Source: Gemmatimonadota bacterium
Lineage (GTDB): Bacteria > Gemmatimonadota > Gemmatimonadetes > Gemmatimonadales > GWC2-71-9
NCBI GenBank assembly: GCA_003222195.1
Contig: QHVB01000024.1
Span: forward strand, 62,001 to 126,000
DNA length: 64,000 nt
Reading direction: 5' to 3'
Part shown: in pieces, positions 31,852-40,829 of the stretch
Layout: each line of letters starts with the position of its first letter
Position numbering within the stretch: position 1 is the first letter of the stretch
Translations under genes and position numbers: made by a program
The notes under the pieces: generated by a model
Database searches by the model: none
What the model was told of the DNA's origin: nothing
What the model saw: only the letters and a program-made list of their open reading frames with translations

Positions 31852-32924
31852 TCGCCCTACGCAGGCGCACAGATTCCCGTCACACGATCCCCGGCACCGC
31901 GGAGCCCGGATGGTCGGAGCTTTGCGACGTCCTCGGACACGTCCTGCCTGACGGCGCGCACGACCCGCCGATCGAGCTGGAGCGCCTGAAGTCTCGCGTG
32001 TACCGCCTGCGTGTTCCCGCGAACGGGAACGGCAGATCGTTGTCCTTCGTGGCGAAGCGATACGACCCCTGGCTCGCTCGCCGCAACGAGCTCGTGTTGC
32101 AGAAGTGGCTGCCGGCTCTGGGTCTCGACGACCGCGCGCCGCACCTCGTCGCTGCCGCCGCAGAGCGTCATGGTACGACCGTCTGGCACGTCTACGAGGA
32201 CCTCGGCGAGACCGCGCTCGATCCGGCGCAGCCCGATCCGCAGCAGGTCGGCGCCGTCGTGGATTTGATCGCCGAACTGCATATGCGCGGGGCGGGCCAC
32301 GCCGTGGTGCCAGAGTGCCGGCATTTCTGCGGCAGCCTGGGCGCCTCATTCTTCGTCGCCAATATCCGCGACGCGATCGGCGTGCTCGAGGCGCTCGCCC
32401 CGCCGCAGGTCCAAGCCACGGCCGAGCAGGGCGAGTTGCGTGGACGCTTGCTCGCCCACTTGTACCGTCTCAGAGACGACCTGCCCGACCGCGTCGCCCT
32501 GCTCGAGTCCCTCGGCGGCCCCGACACGGTACTCCACGGAGACCTCTGGACGACGAACACGCTCTTGTGTCACTCGGGGAACGGCGGCGGGCCAGGTGTG
32601 ACGTCGCGACTGATCGACTGGGATCACGCGGCGGTCGGGCCTATCAGCTACGACCTCTCGACGTTTCTCTTCCGCTTTGCGAAGCCCGATCGCCCCTGGA
32701 TTCTCGACCTCTACCGGCGGGCAGTCGCGCGCGCCGGCTGGCAGCTGCCGGCGACGCAAGATCTGAACGCCCTGTTCGAAACCGCGGAATACGCGCGATA
32801 CGCCAATCGGATCATCTGGCCAGCGGTAGCCCTGCTCAAGGACGGCGCCACGTGGGGCTTCGATCAGCTCGCGGAGGTCGAGCGCTGGTTCAACACGCTG
32901 GAGCCGGCGCTCCCCGAGTCATGA
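31848..32924 (+). CDS. Aminoglycoside-phosphotransferase-fold kinase 2
   Basis: 358 aa from the ATG at 31848 that overlaps the previous stop. Catalytic VLHGDLWTTNTLL and RLIDWDHAAVGP motifs are present; the N-lobe carries YRLRVPANG and FVAKRYD. It differs clearly from kinase 1, so the pair probably acts on two substrates or two steps rather than being a recent duplication. Substrate unknown. Confidence 0.85.
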   Translation: MIALRRRTDSRHTIPGTAEPGWSELCDVLGHVLPDGAHDPPIELERLKSRVYRLRVPANGNGRSLSFVAKRYDPWLARRNELVLQKWLPALGLDDRAPHLVAAAAERHGTTVWHVYEDLGETALDPAQPDPQQVGAVVDLIAELHMRGAGHAVVPECRHFCGSLGASFFVANIRDAIGVLEALAPPQVQATAEQGELRGRLLAHLYRLRDDLPDRVALLESLGGPDTVLHGDLWTTNTLLCHSGNGGGPGVTSRLIDWDHAAVGPISYDLSTFLFRFAKPDRPWILDLYRRAVARAGWQLPATQDLNALFETAEYARYANRIIWPAVALLKDGATWGFDQLAEVERWFNTLEPALPES

Positions 32925-34105
32925 CGACGGTCGTTGTCTCGTCCTTCGACGTCGCGAACTATCCCGAAGGGGGCGGGCACTTCTGGGTCTACATGCAGTA
33001 CGTCCAGGCCCTCCGGGGATTGGGATGTGACGTGTGGTGGCTCGAGCAATTCCGGCCCTGGAAGGATCCCGACCGGAACGCGCAGGTGCTCGCGGCCTTT
33101 CGAAACCGTCTAGAGCGTTTCGGGCTGGGGAACCGCGCGCTGCTGTACGCGATCGAGCCCACAACGCAGGCCGATGCGCGGGTCGCGTTCTTGACCGCGC
33201 CGCCGCAGGAGGAACAGTCGATCCTGCGCCGTGCGGACCTCGTGTTGAACTTTCACTATGGCATCGACCCGCGCCTCCTCTCAGGAGCACGCCGGACCGC
33301 GCTCGTCGATATCGACCCAGGTCTCACCCAGCTGTGGATGAGCAATGGACAGATTCAAGTACCGCCGCACGACGTCTACTTCACGATCGGCGAGACAGTC
33401 GGCACTCCCGACGCAACGTTCCCAGATTGCGGGCTCACCTGGCTGCACATCCATCCCCCCGTATGTCTTGATCTGTGGCCTTACGTGCACGATCCGCGCT
33501 GCACGACGTTCACCACCGTCGCCGGCTGGTGGTCCGGTAAGTGGGTCAAAGTCAAGGAAGAAGGGCGGGAGGTGTGCCATGACAACAACAAACGCATCGC
33601 GTTTCTCGAGCACGCCGATCTCCCTCGCCTGACCTCTCAGCCGTTAGAGCTGGCGCTCCTGATGGCAGCCGACGACGGGGATGACCTGGCGCTGCTTCAG
33701 CAACGTGGCTGGCGCGTGCGCCACGCACGCGAGGTGGCAAGCTCGCCTGACGCGTACCAGGCCTACATCCAGCAATCTCGCGGCGAATGGAGCTGCGCCA
33801 AGCCGTTCTTCGTGAAGCTGCAAAACGCCTGGGTGAGCGATCGCACGACGTGCTACCTCGCGAGCGGCAAGCCCGTCGTCGTGCAGCACACCGGACCGAG
33901 TGATTACCTGCCGCATGGCGAAGGGATGTTCCGTTTCCGAACCACCGCCGACGCGGCAGCCGCGCTCGACGCCATCAACTCGGATTACCCGCGCCATTGC
34001 CGCGCCGCGCGCGAAATCGCGGAGGCGCACTTCGACGCGCGACGCATCCTGAGCGGCATCCTCGACACGGCACTAGCGCCCGCGACGGAGGCGCTCCGCG
34101 CATGA
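32921..34105 (+). CDS. Glycosyltransferase-like protein (GT-B type)
   Basis: 394 aa, ATG overlapping the upstream stop. N-terminus VVVSSFDVANYPEGGGHFW followed by Rossmann-like strands, then a C-terminal half with YLASGKPVVVQHTGPSDYLP, the position where GT-B enzymes bind the nucleotide sugar, and a short GTA-like end. No signal peptide or membrane helix. No close family is recognised; glycosyl transfer is inferred from the fold pattern and operon. Confidence 0.62.
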   Translation: MTTVVVSSFDVANYPEGGGHFWVYMQYVQALRGLGCDVWWLEQFRPWKDPDRNAQVLAAFRNRLERFGLGNRALLYAIEPTTQADARVAFLTAPPQEEQSILRRADLVLNFHYGIDPRLLSGARRTALVDIDPGLTQLWMSNGQIQVPPHDVYFTIGETVGTPDATFPDCGLTWLHIHPPVCLDLWPYVHDPRCTTFTTVAGWWSGKWVKVKEEGREVCHDNNKRIAFLEHADLPRLTSQPLELALLMAADDGDDLALLQQRGWRVRHAREVASSPDAYQAYIQQSRGEWSCAKPFFVKLQNAWVSDRTTCYLASGKPVVVQHTGPSDYLPHGEGMFRFRTTADAAAALDAINSDYPRHCRAAREIAEAHFDARRILSGILDTALAPATEALRA

Positions 34106-34962
34106 GTGGCCCGCGCATCGGGGTGCTGCTCCCCACGTATTCACAGCACAGCACCAGTCAGATGCCGAGCGTGCTCCGCACGCTCGCGGACCTGGGAGCC
34201 ACGGTGGACGTGATCGTTCCCCCGGCCCCCGATCGACCCGTCGAGTTGTCGCGTCTCCGCGTCGAGCACGATCTGTACGTGCTCTGGAAGATCAGCGGAC
34301 TCGCACTGAGCCTCGCGGGGGCGCTTCACGAGCTGGGCGCGACCATCGTGAATCCCTACCCCGCCTTGGCCGCGCTGCGCGACAAGATCGTCGCCACTCG
34401 AATCCTCCAGGCCGCCGGCGTGCCGGTGCCGGCCACGTACGTCGCGACGGGCACCGACGCCTTGCTTCCCCTGCTGGAGGACGGGCCGATCGTGGTCAAG
34501 CCGTATCAGGGCGCGGGCGGCCACGACGTCCAAATCGTCCGGAGCGGCGCCGACCTCGTGAACCTCGAACTCGGACGCCGCGCTGGGCGTGATCCCATCT
34601 TCGCGCAGCGCTATCACGAGTCGCAAGGAGGCCGCGACCGGAAGCTGTACGTGATCGGCGATCGGTGCTTCGGAGTCATGAAGGTGTTCCCCCGCCGCAC
34701 GGCCGAAGAGAAGCAAGGCGAGCCATTCATGGTGTCGGCCGAGCTGCGCGACTTCGCGTTCCGGTGCGGCCGCGCGTTCGGCGTGGAGCTGTACGGGGTG
34801 GACATCATCGAGAGCGGCGGTGTGCCGTACGTCGTGGACGTGGGCGTCACTCCCGGCTACAAAGGAGTGCCCGACGCGCCCCGGCTCGTGGCGCGGTACC
34901 TGTACGCCGCCGCGATCCACGCGGCGCGCGGCGAGCAGGTGGCGAGCGGGATGGCGTCATGA
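34102..34962 (+). CDS. RimK-like ATP-grasp ligase
   Basis: 286 aa. N-terminal IGVLLPTYSQHS Rossmann part, the ATP-grasp segments DKIVATRILQAAGVPVP, VVKPYQGAGGHDVQ and VYGVDII-like YGVDIIESGGVPYVVDVGV. The last part holds the usual metal-binding acidic residues. ATP-grasp ligases join a carboxylate to an amine or thiol, so the operon product may carry an amino-acid or peptide group. Overlaps both neighbours by 4 bases. Confidence 0.85.
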   Translation: MSGPRIGVLLPTYSQHSTSQMPSVLRTLADLGATVDVIVPPAPDRPVELSRLRVEHDLYVLWKISGLALSLAGALHELGATIVNPYPALAALRDKIVATRILQAAGVPVPATYVATGTDALLPLLEDGPIVVKPYQGAGGHDVQIVRSGADLVNLELGRRAGRDPIFAQRYHESQGGRDRKLYVIGDRCFGVMKVFPRRTAEEKQGEPFMVSAELRDFAFRCGRAFGVELYGVDIIESGGVPYVVDVGVTPGYKGVPDAPRLVARYLYAAAIHAARGEQVASGMAS

Positions 34963-37900
34963 GCGGCAGGTGGGTACTCGTGTTGGTGGCCGCGGCGCTC
35001 GCGCCACGTCCGGCGGTGGCGCAGGTCGGCACCACGACCGACATCATCAACGGCACTGTGCTGCAGCCCGGCGGCCAGCCGCTCGCGGGCGCCGTGGTCG
35101 AAGCCACGTCGGTCGAGACGCGCATCACCCGCCAGCACGTCACGGACTCGCGCGGCCGGTTCAGGATCACGTTTCCCGACGGCGGGGGCCGCTACGAGCT
35201 GACGGCGCGGTACATCGGGATGGCGCCGGCGCATATCAGCGTGGCCCGCCGCCAGGAAGACGACCGCGTCGAGGCGACGATTCAGATGGAGCTCGCTACC
35301 GCGACCCTGACCCCGGTCACGGTGACGGCGCGCACCGGCGCGCCCTCCGACCGCGTGGGCGCCGGGGCCAGCGAGCGGAGCTTCGACCCCGAAAAATTAA
35401 GCCGCCTGCCCATCGACCTCTCCGACCTCAACGCCATCGCCGGGCTCCAGCCCGGCGTGATCGGCATCGCCGGGACGGACTCGAGCGCCACCGCGTTCTC
35501 CGTCGCCGGCCAGCGGCCCGCCGCCAACGCCGTGATGCTCGACGGCGTCGCCCTCGGCACGGCGAGCATCCCGCAGGACGCGCTGCGCTCGGTGCGCGTC
35601 GTCACCAACGCGTACGATGTCGCGCGCGGGCAGTTCTGGGGCGGCATCGTCACCTCGACCACCCGCGGCGGCACCAACATCCCGCAGGGTTCGTTCACCT
35701 ACATCGGGCAGGACCGCGCGCTCTCCTGGGGCGAGGCAACCGCCTCCCCCTTCGGCCAGGGAGCCACGCAGAATCAAGTGAGCGGCGGCATCGGCGGGCC
35801 GCTCGTCCCCAACCGACTGTTCGTGTTCGCCGCGCTGCAGACACGCTGGCGGTCGCAGGCCCTGCCCTCGCTCACGAGCGCCGACGCGTTGACGCTCGCG
35901 CGCCTAGGCGTGAGCCCCGACTCGGTCGCCCATTTCCTCTCCTTGGCGTCGGGATCGGGCGTCCCCATGACCGTGAGCGGGATTCCGGACGACCGCGCCA
36001 GCGCCGCCACGCTGGCGTTGCTGCGGCTCGACTGGCAGGTGAACAACGTACACACTCTCACTTTGCGGGCCGACGGCAGCATGGAGACCCAGGAGCCGGT
36101 GCGCATCGGATCGCTCGCGCTGCCCGCGACCGGCGGTACGCGCCGCACGCGCGGCGGCGGCGTCATGGTGGCGCTCACGTCCGCGCCCGGACCGTTCGTC
36201 AACGAGCTCCGCGCCTACGCCGCCCGCCAGCGGCGCGACGCGACGGCGTATCTCGCCCTCCCGGCCGCTCTCGTCGAGGTCTCGTCCGACCTGCCGGACG
36301 GGATCCATGGGCTCACGACCTTGAGCTTCGGCGGCAACAACGGGCTGCCGCAGTGGAACGACGACCGCACGCTCGAGATCGCCGACGAGCTCTCCTGGCT
36401 CCCTGGCACCACCGCGCACCGCTTCAAGCTCGGCCTCGACGTGATCGGCACCCGCATGCACGACAACGAGACGCCCGATCAGCTCGGCACGTTCTTCTTC
36501 CCGTCGCTCGCGGCGCTCGCCGCCGGTAGCCCGTCGGCGTACACGCGCACCGTGGCGCCCCTCGGACAAACGGGCATCGTGTGGAACGACGCCCTTTACG
36601 CCGGAGACACATGGCGGCCCGTGCCCGGGGGGGTGTTGCAGCTCACGTACGGCGTGCGCCTCGAGCACGTCGGCTTCGGTGGGATGCCTATCTACAACCG
36701 GGCCGTCGACTCGCTGTTCGGGGTCCGCACCGATCGCCTACCGACCGAGACGCATGTCTCGCCGCGCATCGGGTTCACCTGGACGTTGGACGGCGGCGGT
36801 GGGCACGCCGCCACCTTCCTTCGCGGCGGCGCGGGGGACTTCCACGGCCTCACCCCCATCGGCCTCTACGCGGCCGCCCTGGGGGCGCCCGGACTGGCGA
36901 GCGCCGAGCAGCAGGTCGTGTGCGTAGGCGCCGCCGCTCCCCGGCCGAACTGGTCCCTCTACTTGCAGGACGCGACGACCATTCCGTCCGCCTGCGCCGA
37001 CACGAGCGACGCGGTGACGAGTACTTCCCGACCGGACGTGACGGCGTTCGAGGGGCGTTACCGCGCGCCCGGCGCCCGCCGCGCATCGCTGGCGCTGGTG
37101 CGGCGGCTCGGCGCCGACTACTGGGTCACGATCGAGGGCGGCTACGCCCGCGGCGTCAACCAGTACGGCCTGCGCGACCGCAACCTCTCCACGACGCCAC
37201 AGTTCACGCTCGCCGACGAGGCGGGGCGGCCGGTGTACGTGCCGCTCGGTTCGATCGTCCCCGCGACCGGCGCCGTGGCCTCCACGGCGTCGCGCCGTGA
37301 TCCCGCGTTCGGCCACGTGCTGGTGCTGGAATCGGGCTTGCAATCGGTCACGAAGCAGCTGGGCGTCACGCTCACTGGCGCCACGCGCGGCGGGCGCGCG
37401 ACGTTCCGCGCTGGATACACGTTCACCCGGGCGCGCGACCAGTCGTCGTTCTCCTGCTGTGCGGCGTCGCGGGGCTTCGCGTCGCCCACCACCGCGGGCG
37501 ATCCCAACGTACTCGATTGGGGCACCAGCACTCTCGAGCGCCGCCACGCCTTCGTAGGCACCGTCTCCGTCGCGATGACGCGCGCCTTCGAGCTCGACGC
37601 CATCGCGCGGCTCACCTCCGGCGTTCCGTTCACGCCGATCGCCGGGTCCGACATCAACGGCGACGGCGCCCGGAACGATCGGGCCTTCGTCTTCGATCCG
37701 GCGACCGCAGCCGACACCGCCGTGGCGGCAGCGATGCGGATGTTGCTCGCCCGAGCGCCGTCGTCCATCGCCGGCTGTCTCCGCTCGCAGCTCGGCCGCA
37801 TCGCCGCGCGCAACTCGTGCACCGGCCCCTGGCAACCGTCGCTCGACCTCCAGCTCAATTGGCGGCCGCAGTGGCCGTCCGCCGACCGCCGCCTCACCCT

Positions 37901-38507
37901 CTCGCTGGTGACGATTAACCTGCTCGGCGGGCTCGACGAGTGGCTGCACGGCGTCTCCGGCCTGCACGGGTGGGGATACGCCGTCGCTCCCGATCCCGTG
38001 TTGCTCGCCGTGACCGGATTCGATCCCGCGAGCGCGCGGTTTCACTACACCGTCAACGGACACTTCGGGTCGGTGGCGAGTGCCTCGGGAGGCGTGTCCG
38101 TGCCGCTCCAGATCGGCCTGCGCGGCCGCTACACGCTCGGTCCCGGACGTGTGCGCGCGCGCCCGGCCACGGCACCTTCACGCCCCCGGACGGCCCGCGC
38201 CGTGCCGAGCCTGCCGACCAACCCGGTCACGGCCATCCTGCAGCTGCGCGACTCGCTGCACTGCACGCCCGAGCAGGTCGCGGCGTTGACGGCGATTGCC
38301 GACTCGGTCGACGCGCAGGATCGCGCCACCGCGGATTCGATGCTGGTGATGGTCCGCGCGGGGGCGCAGGCCGATTCCGCCACTCTCGCGGGGGCGCTCG
38401 AGCCGCTCGTGGCGGCGGCGCGCGAACGCGCGCGAGCGGCGCTGGCGCGCGCGCGTGAGGTCCTGACGCCCGACCAATGGGCCAAGATCGCTGGTCCGGA
38501 TGAGTAG
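34959..38507 (+). CDS. TonB-receptor-like outer-membrane protein with C-terminal Spy/LTXXQ-like tail
   Basis: 1182 aa. Signal peptide MSGRWVLVLVAAALAPRPAVAQ, carboxypeptidase-regulatory-like domain (INGTVLQPGGQPLAGAVVEA), plug-like region (ANAVMLDGVALGTASIPQDAL), then a long beta-barrel as in OmpA-type TonB-dependent/oligopeptide transporters. After the barrel, about 90 helical residues (LRDSLHCTPEQVAALTAI ... REVLTPDQWAKIAG) resemble the Spy/CpxP LTXXQ family, an unusual addition. No TonB box is recognised. ATG overlaps the ATP-grasp stop, making it the last gene of the seven-gene operon; a role in export or recapture of the product is inferred. Confidence 0.8.
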   Translation: MSGRWVLVLVAAALAPRPAVAQVGTTTDIINGTVLQPGGQPLAGAVVEATSVETRITRQHVTDSRGRFRITFPDGGGRYELTARYIGMAPAHISVARRQEDDRVEATIQMELATATLTPVTVTARTGAPSDRVGAGASERSFDPEKLSRLPIDLSDLNAIAGLQPGVIGIAGTDSSATAFSVAGQRPAANAVMLDGVALGTASIPQDALRSVRVVTNAYDVARGQFWGGIVTSTTRGGTNIPQGSFTYIGQDRALSWGEATASPFGQGATQNQVSGGIGGPLVPNRLFVFAALQTRWRSQALPSLTSADALTLARLGVSPDSVAHFLSLASGSGVPMTVSGIPDDRASAATLALLRLDWQVNNVHTLTLRADGSMETQEPVRIGSLALPATGGTRRTRGGGVMVALTSAPGPFVNELRAYAARQRRDATAYLALPAALVEVSSDLPDGIHGLTTLSFGGNNGLPQWNDDRTLEIADELSWLPGTTAHRFKLGLDVIGTRMHDNETPDQLGTFFFPSLAALAAGSPSAYTRTVAPLGQTGIVWNDALYAGDTWRPVPGGVLQLTYGVRLEHVGFGGMPIYNRAVDSLFGVRTDRLPTETHVSPRIGFTWTLDGGGGHAATFLRGGAGDFHGLTPIGLYAAALGAPGLASAEQQVVCVGAAAPRPNWSLYLQDATTIPSACADTSDAVTSTSRPDVTAFEGRYRAPGARRASLALVRRLGADYWVTIEGGYARGVNQYGLRDRNLSTTPQFTLADEAGRPVYVPLGSIVPATGAVASTASRRDPAFGHVLVLESGLQSVTKQLGVTLTGATRGGRATFRAGYTFTRARDQSSFSCCAASRGFASPTTAGDPNVLDWGTSTLERRHAFVGTVSVAMTRAFELDAIARLTSGVPFTPIAGSDINGDGARNDRAFVFDPATAADTAVAAAMRMLLARAPSSIAGCLRSQLGRIAARNSCTGPWQPSLDLQLNWRPQWPSADRRLTLSLVTINLLGGLDEWLHGVSGLHGWGYAVAPDPVLLAVTGFDPASARFHYTVNGHFGSVASASGGVSVPLQIGLRGRYTLGPGRVRARPATAPSRPRTARAVPSLPTNPVTAILQLRDSLHCTPEQVAALTAIADSVDAQDRATADSMLVMVRAGAQADSATLAGALEPLVAAARERARAALARAREVLTPDQWAKIAGPDE

Positions 38508-38585
38508 GAGGAGGTGGCTGGGCTCAGGGGACGGCCGACCCGCCACCGCCGGCGAACGAGTACGAGATTCTCGGGAGAGATCAGG

Positions 38586-39599
38586 ATGAGCGGTGGGGAT
38601 CGCCGGATTCCCGTCGGCGCGGGAGCACCGATATTCGTGCCCTGTCGCACGGGAGGTTATCTGATCCGTGACTTCGACCCCAAAGGTGGCGTTGTCGGCC
38701 GATATTTCCGGACAGGTGCGGATCTCAAGAACGTGGCGTTCCGGGCCTCCGGCAGCCGGCAGTTGGACAAGGAGCATCTCAAGGCGACACTGGCAGAGGT
38801 CGCCAAGCTCGTTCCGCAAGACGGACGCATATACCTCGTCGACCTGCGCGAGGAATCTCACCTCTTCTTCGATACCAGTGCCTTCTCGTGGTATGCCGAC
38901 AAGAACTTCGCGAACGTCGGACAGCCGCTCGCCTGGATCCAGGCCGACGAACTGACCCAGATCGACAAGATCACGAAGGTTCCGACAACGCGGGTGTTCT
39001 CGATCGCGAAGGACGCAGAGGGTCGTGTGACGCCGACCGGCTCCGCCGAGGTCACCGTCCGGTCGGCCGAGACCGAAGAGCAATTTGCGGCGGGGCTGCG
39101 GATTGGTCGCACGGTCGAGTACGTCCGCCTGCCGGTGACCGACCATTGTCCGCCTCGCGGCGACACACTCGTTCGATTCATCGATCTGCGCCAGCGGATC
39201 GATTGGGATCGAGATTGGCTCCATTTCCACTGCCGCGGCGGCTCCGGACGCACCGCCATGTTCCTTGCAATGTACGACATGCTGTCTTGGGCCCGTTCGG
39301 GCCCGGGCGGCCCGGAGTTTCCGCCCCTCGAAGCGTTCGCGCGACGTCAGTGTGAGCTCTTCCCGTATTGCCTCAACCCGGACGGATGCAGCGGGTGCGA
39401 TGACGCGGTGAGGGGTGCGGCGCGGCGCTCGGGGCATGACTGGAAATACGCCACGGGGCTCGCCCGCTGGCGTTTCCTGGAGGCGTGGCATGATTCGATC
39501 GGTACCCTCCCGGAGGAGCGCTACGGCACCAAAGAGCCGCGATCGAAATCATCGTGGAGAAGCCCCCGCCAGGAGAACCTGAGGGGGGCTGGGGGCTAA
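38586..39599 (+). CDS. Protein-tyrosine-phosphatase-like inositol polyphosphatase (PTP-like phytase)
   Basis: 337 aa, no signal peptide from the ATG at 38586. The P-loop is HFHCRGGSGRTAMF (HCxxGxxR) and upstream LREESHLFFDTSAFSWYAD matches the DLRQESHG...SW signature of PTP-like phytases. TDHCPPRGD may supply the general acid. These enzymes strip phosphates from inositol polyphosphates; a cytoplasmic location would be atypical for the secreted phytases. It follows the operon by 78 bases, so co-transcription is possible. An inverted repeat CCGGCT / AGCCGG at 39638-39656 could end the transcript. Confidence 0.75.
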   Translation: MSGGDRRIPVGAGAPIFVPCRTGGYLIRDFDPKGGVVGRYFRTGADLKNVAFRASGSRQLDKEHLKATLAEVAKLVPQDGRIYLVDLREESHLFFDTSAFSWYADKNFANVGQPLAWIQADELTQIDKITKVPTTRVFSIAKDAEGRVTPTGSAEVTVRSAETEEQFAAGLRIGRTVEYVRLPVTDHCPPRGDTLVRFIDLRQRIDWDRDWLHFHCRGGSGRTAMFLAMYDMLSWARSGPGGPEFPPLEAFARRQCELFPYCLNPDGCSGCDDAVRGAARRSGHDWKYATGLARWRFLEAWHDSIGTLPEERYGTKEPRSKSSWRSPRQENLRGAGG

Positions 39600-39701
39600 C
39601 TCCGTGATGGGCCTGGGTACTCCTCACGCACGATCCCCCGGCTTGTGAAGAGCCGGACCGCATACACAAAATTCTCCTAACCACGTTGAGATGGGGGTCA
39701 T

Positions 39702-40028
39702 CTGAAGACCTGCCGCACGCTCAGCGTCGCGCTGGTCGCCGTCACGCTTTCACTCGTCCGTCCAGCGGCGGCGCAGCAATCGGATACAACGCGCGAACTG
39801 TCCGCGTACGAAGAGCTGCAGCTCTTCTCCAGTGTGCTCAATCACATCCGGGTCAATTACATGGATTCGGTGCGGTACCACGAGCTGATGCGCGCCGCTA
39901 TCGACGGCATGCTGCACAGCCTGGACCCGCACAGTTACTACTTGTCACGGCGCAACTGGGAGAAGCAGGCCGACCTCAAATTAACCGGGAATGGCGTCCC
40001 GACGAGCATCGGCGCCCTGTCGGTCTGA
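39702..40028 (+). pseudogene. Truncated S41 C-terminal processing protease
   Basis: In frame from a CTG at 39702 the product begins with a good signal peptide (LKTCRTLSVALVAVTLSLV..AAAQ) and continues with LFSSVLNHIRVNYMDSV and GMLHSLDPHSYYLS, the N-terminal segment of S41 peptidases. It stops at 40028 after about 108 codons, before PDZ and catalytic domains. No ATG, GTG or TTG is in frame upstream. A gene fragment, ending 24 bases before the 70-bp repeat. Confidence 0.7.
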
Positions 40029-40052
40029 CATCCTTGCCCGCTCGTGCCCGGA

Positions 40053-40122
40053 GAAACGCTGGTAAAATGCTTGCAGAGAGTTCTGGCCGACTCTCGTGAT
40101 GAGTGCGTAGGAGAGCATCTGA
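40053..40122. repeat. 70-bp direct repeat, right copy
   Basis: Second copy of the 26071-26140 sequence, 67 of 70 identical. It lies between the broken S41 gene and a zinc-ribbon ORF. The three differences are non-synonymous in the minus frame and one of three synonymous in the plus frame, so coding constraint is not evident. Confidence 0.9.
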
Positions 40123-40157
40123 TCTACGAAGAGCCGCCGCAGGTGCGGCGGAGATGA

Positions 40158-40565
40158 CTAGCGGCGCCGAGAACGCCCGGAGCGAGGCGGGGCGTCTCGA
40201 CGACTCAGGTTCGAGTGCAAGTACTGCTCATCCCACCCGACTGGGAACACCCCGCGACACCTCGGGCAAGATATCGTCTGGGGCGAGCCGCGTAGCAGCG
40301 CACGAGACTTGCAACTCGGACATACTCCGTACCGCTCGCCCCAGCTCTTCGGCAATCGTACCGCATTGGTGGGGCGAGGGACGATCGTCCAGCGGCGTGG
40401 CAGTTCTCCACGGACATCGAGCAGTGACAGCGGCAGGGTTACCGGCTTCCGGTTGACGTCTACTACGACTTCATCCGGGAAGAACTCGGTGACGCGATAC
40501 CATGCGCCGCGGCGCAGCGGGTAGGGACTTTCGACCTTCAAGCGCGCCCATTCTAGCTGTGTCAT
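40158..40565 (-). CDS. Small zinc-ribbon protein, function unknown
   Basis: 135 aa from an ATG at 40565 (the frame extends to an ATG at 40610). A beta-rich first half (RGAWYRVTEFFPDEVVVDVN) is followed by CPSCKSRALL...ISCPRC, a CxxC-x14-CxxC type zinc ribbon. The C-terminus is basic (SRRDAPPRSGRSRRR), suggesting nucleic-acid contact. No recognisable family. The 264 bases upstream (40566-40829) show nothing. Confidence 0.5.
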   Translation of the reverse strand: MTQLEWARLKVESPYPLRRGAWYRVTEFFPDEVVVDVNRKPVTLPLSLLDVRGELPRRWTIVPRPTNAVRLPKSWGERYGVCPSCKSRALLRGSPQTISCPRCRGVFPVGWDEQYLHSNLSRRDAPPRSGRSRRR

Positions 40566-40829
40566 CGACAGCACCGCCTTACCAATCGCGTGAACCAGCC
40601 ACGCTAGCAACGCATGGGTACTGCAAGCGGTGTGCCCTTGGAGGAGGTGGCGGCAGGAGATGTTCTCTGAGGCACGCTGCGCTGGTGCCCGCGGTCGGTG
40701 TGCCGCGGGGACTCAACATGTTCATGTGGCGGGCCTGCGGCCACAGCAACTCTGGTCAGCGGGTCGGTGGTCGCCGACGGTGCTCCTGTACTCCGACTGC
40801 ACCATACATCGCCGCCGGACGAAGGAGCC

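Noticed and set aside
34959-38507. Barrel gene as a SusC-type glycan importer
   Set aside because: No SusD partner and no glycan-degradation genes adjacent in the operon; called only TonB-receptor-like.
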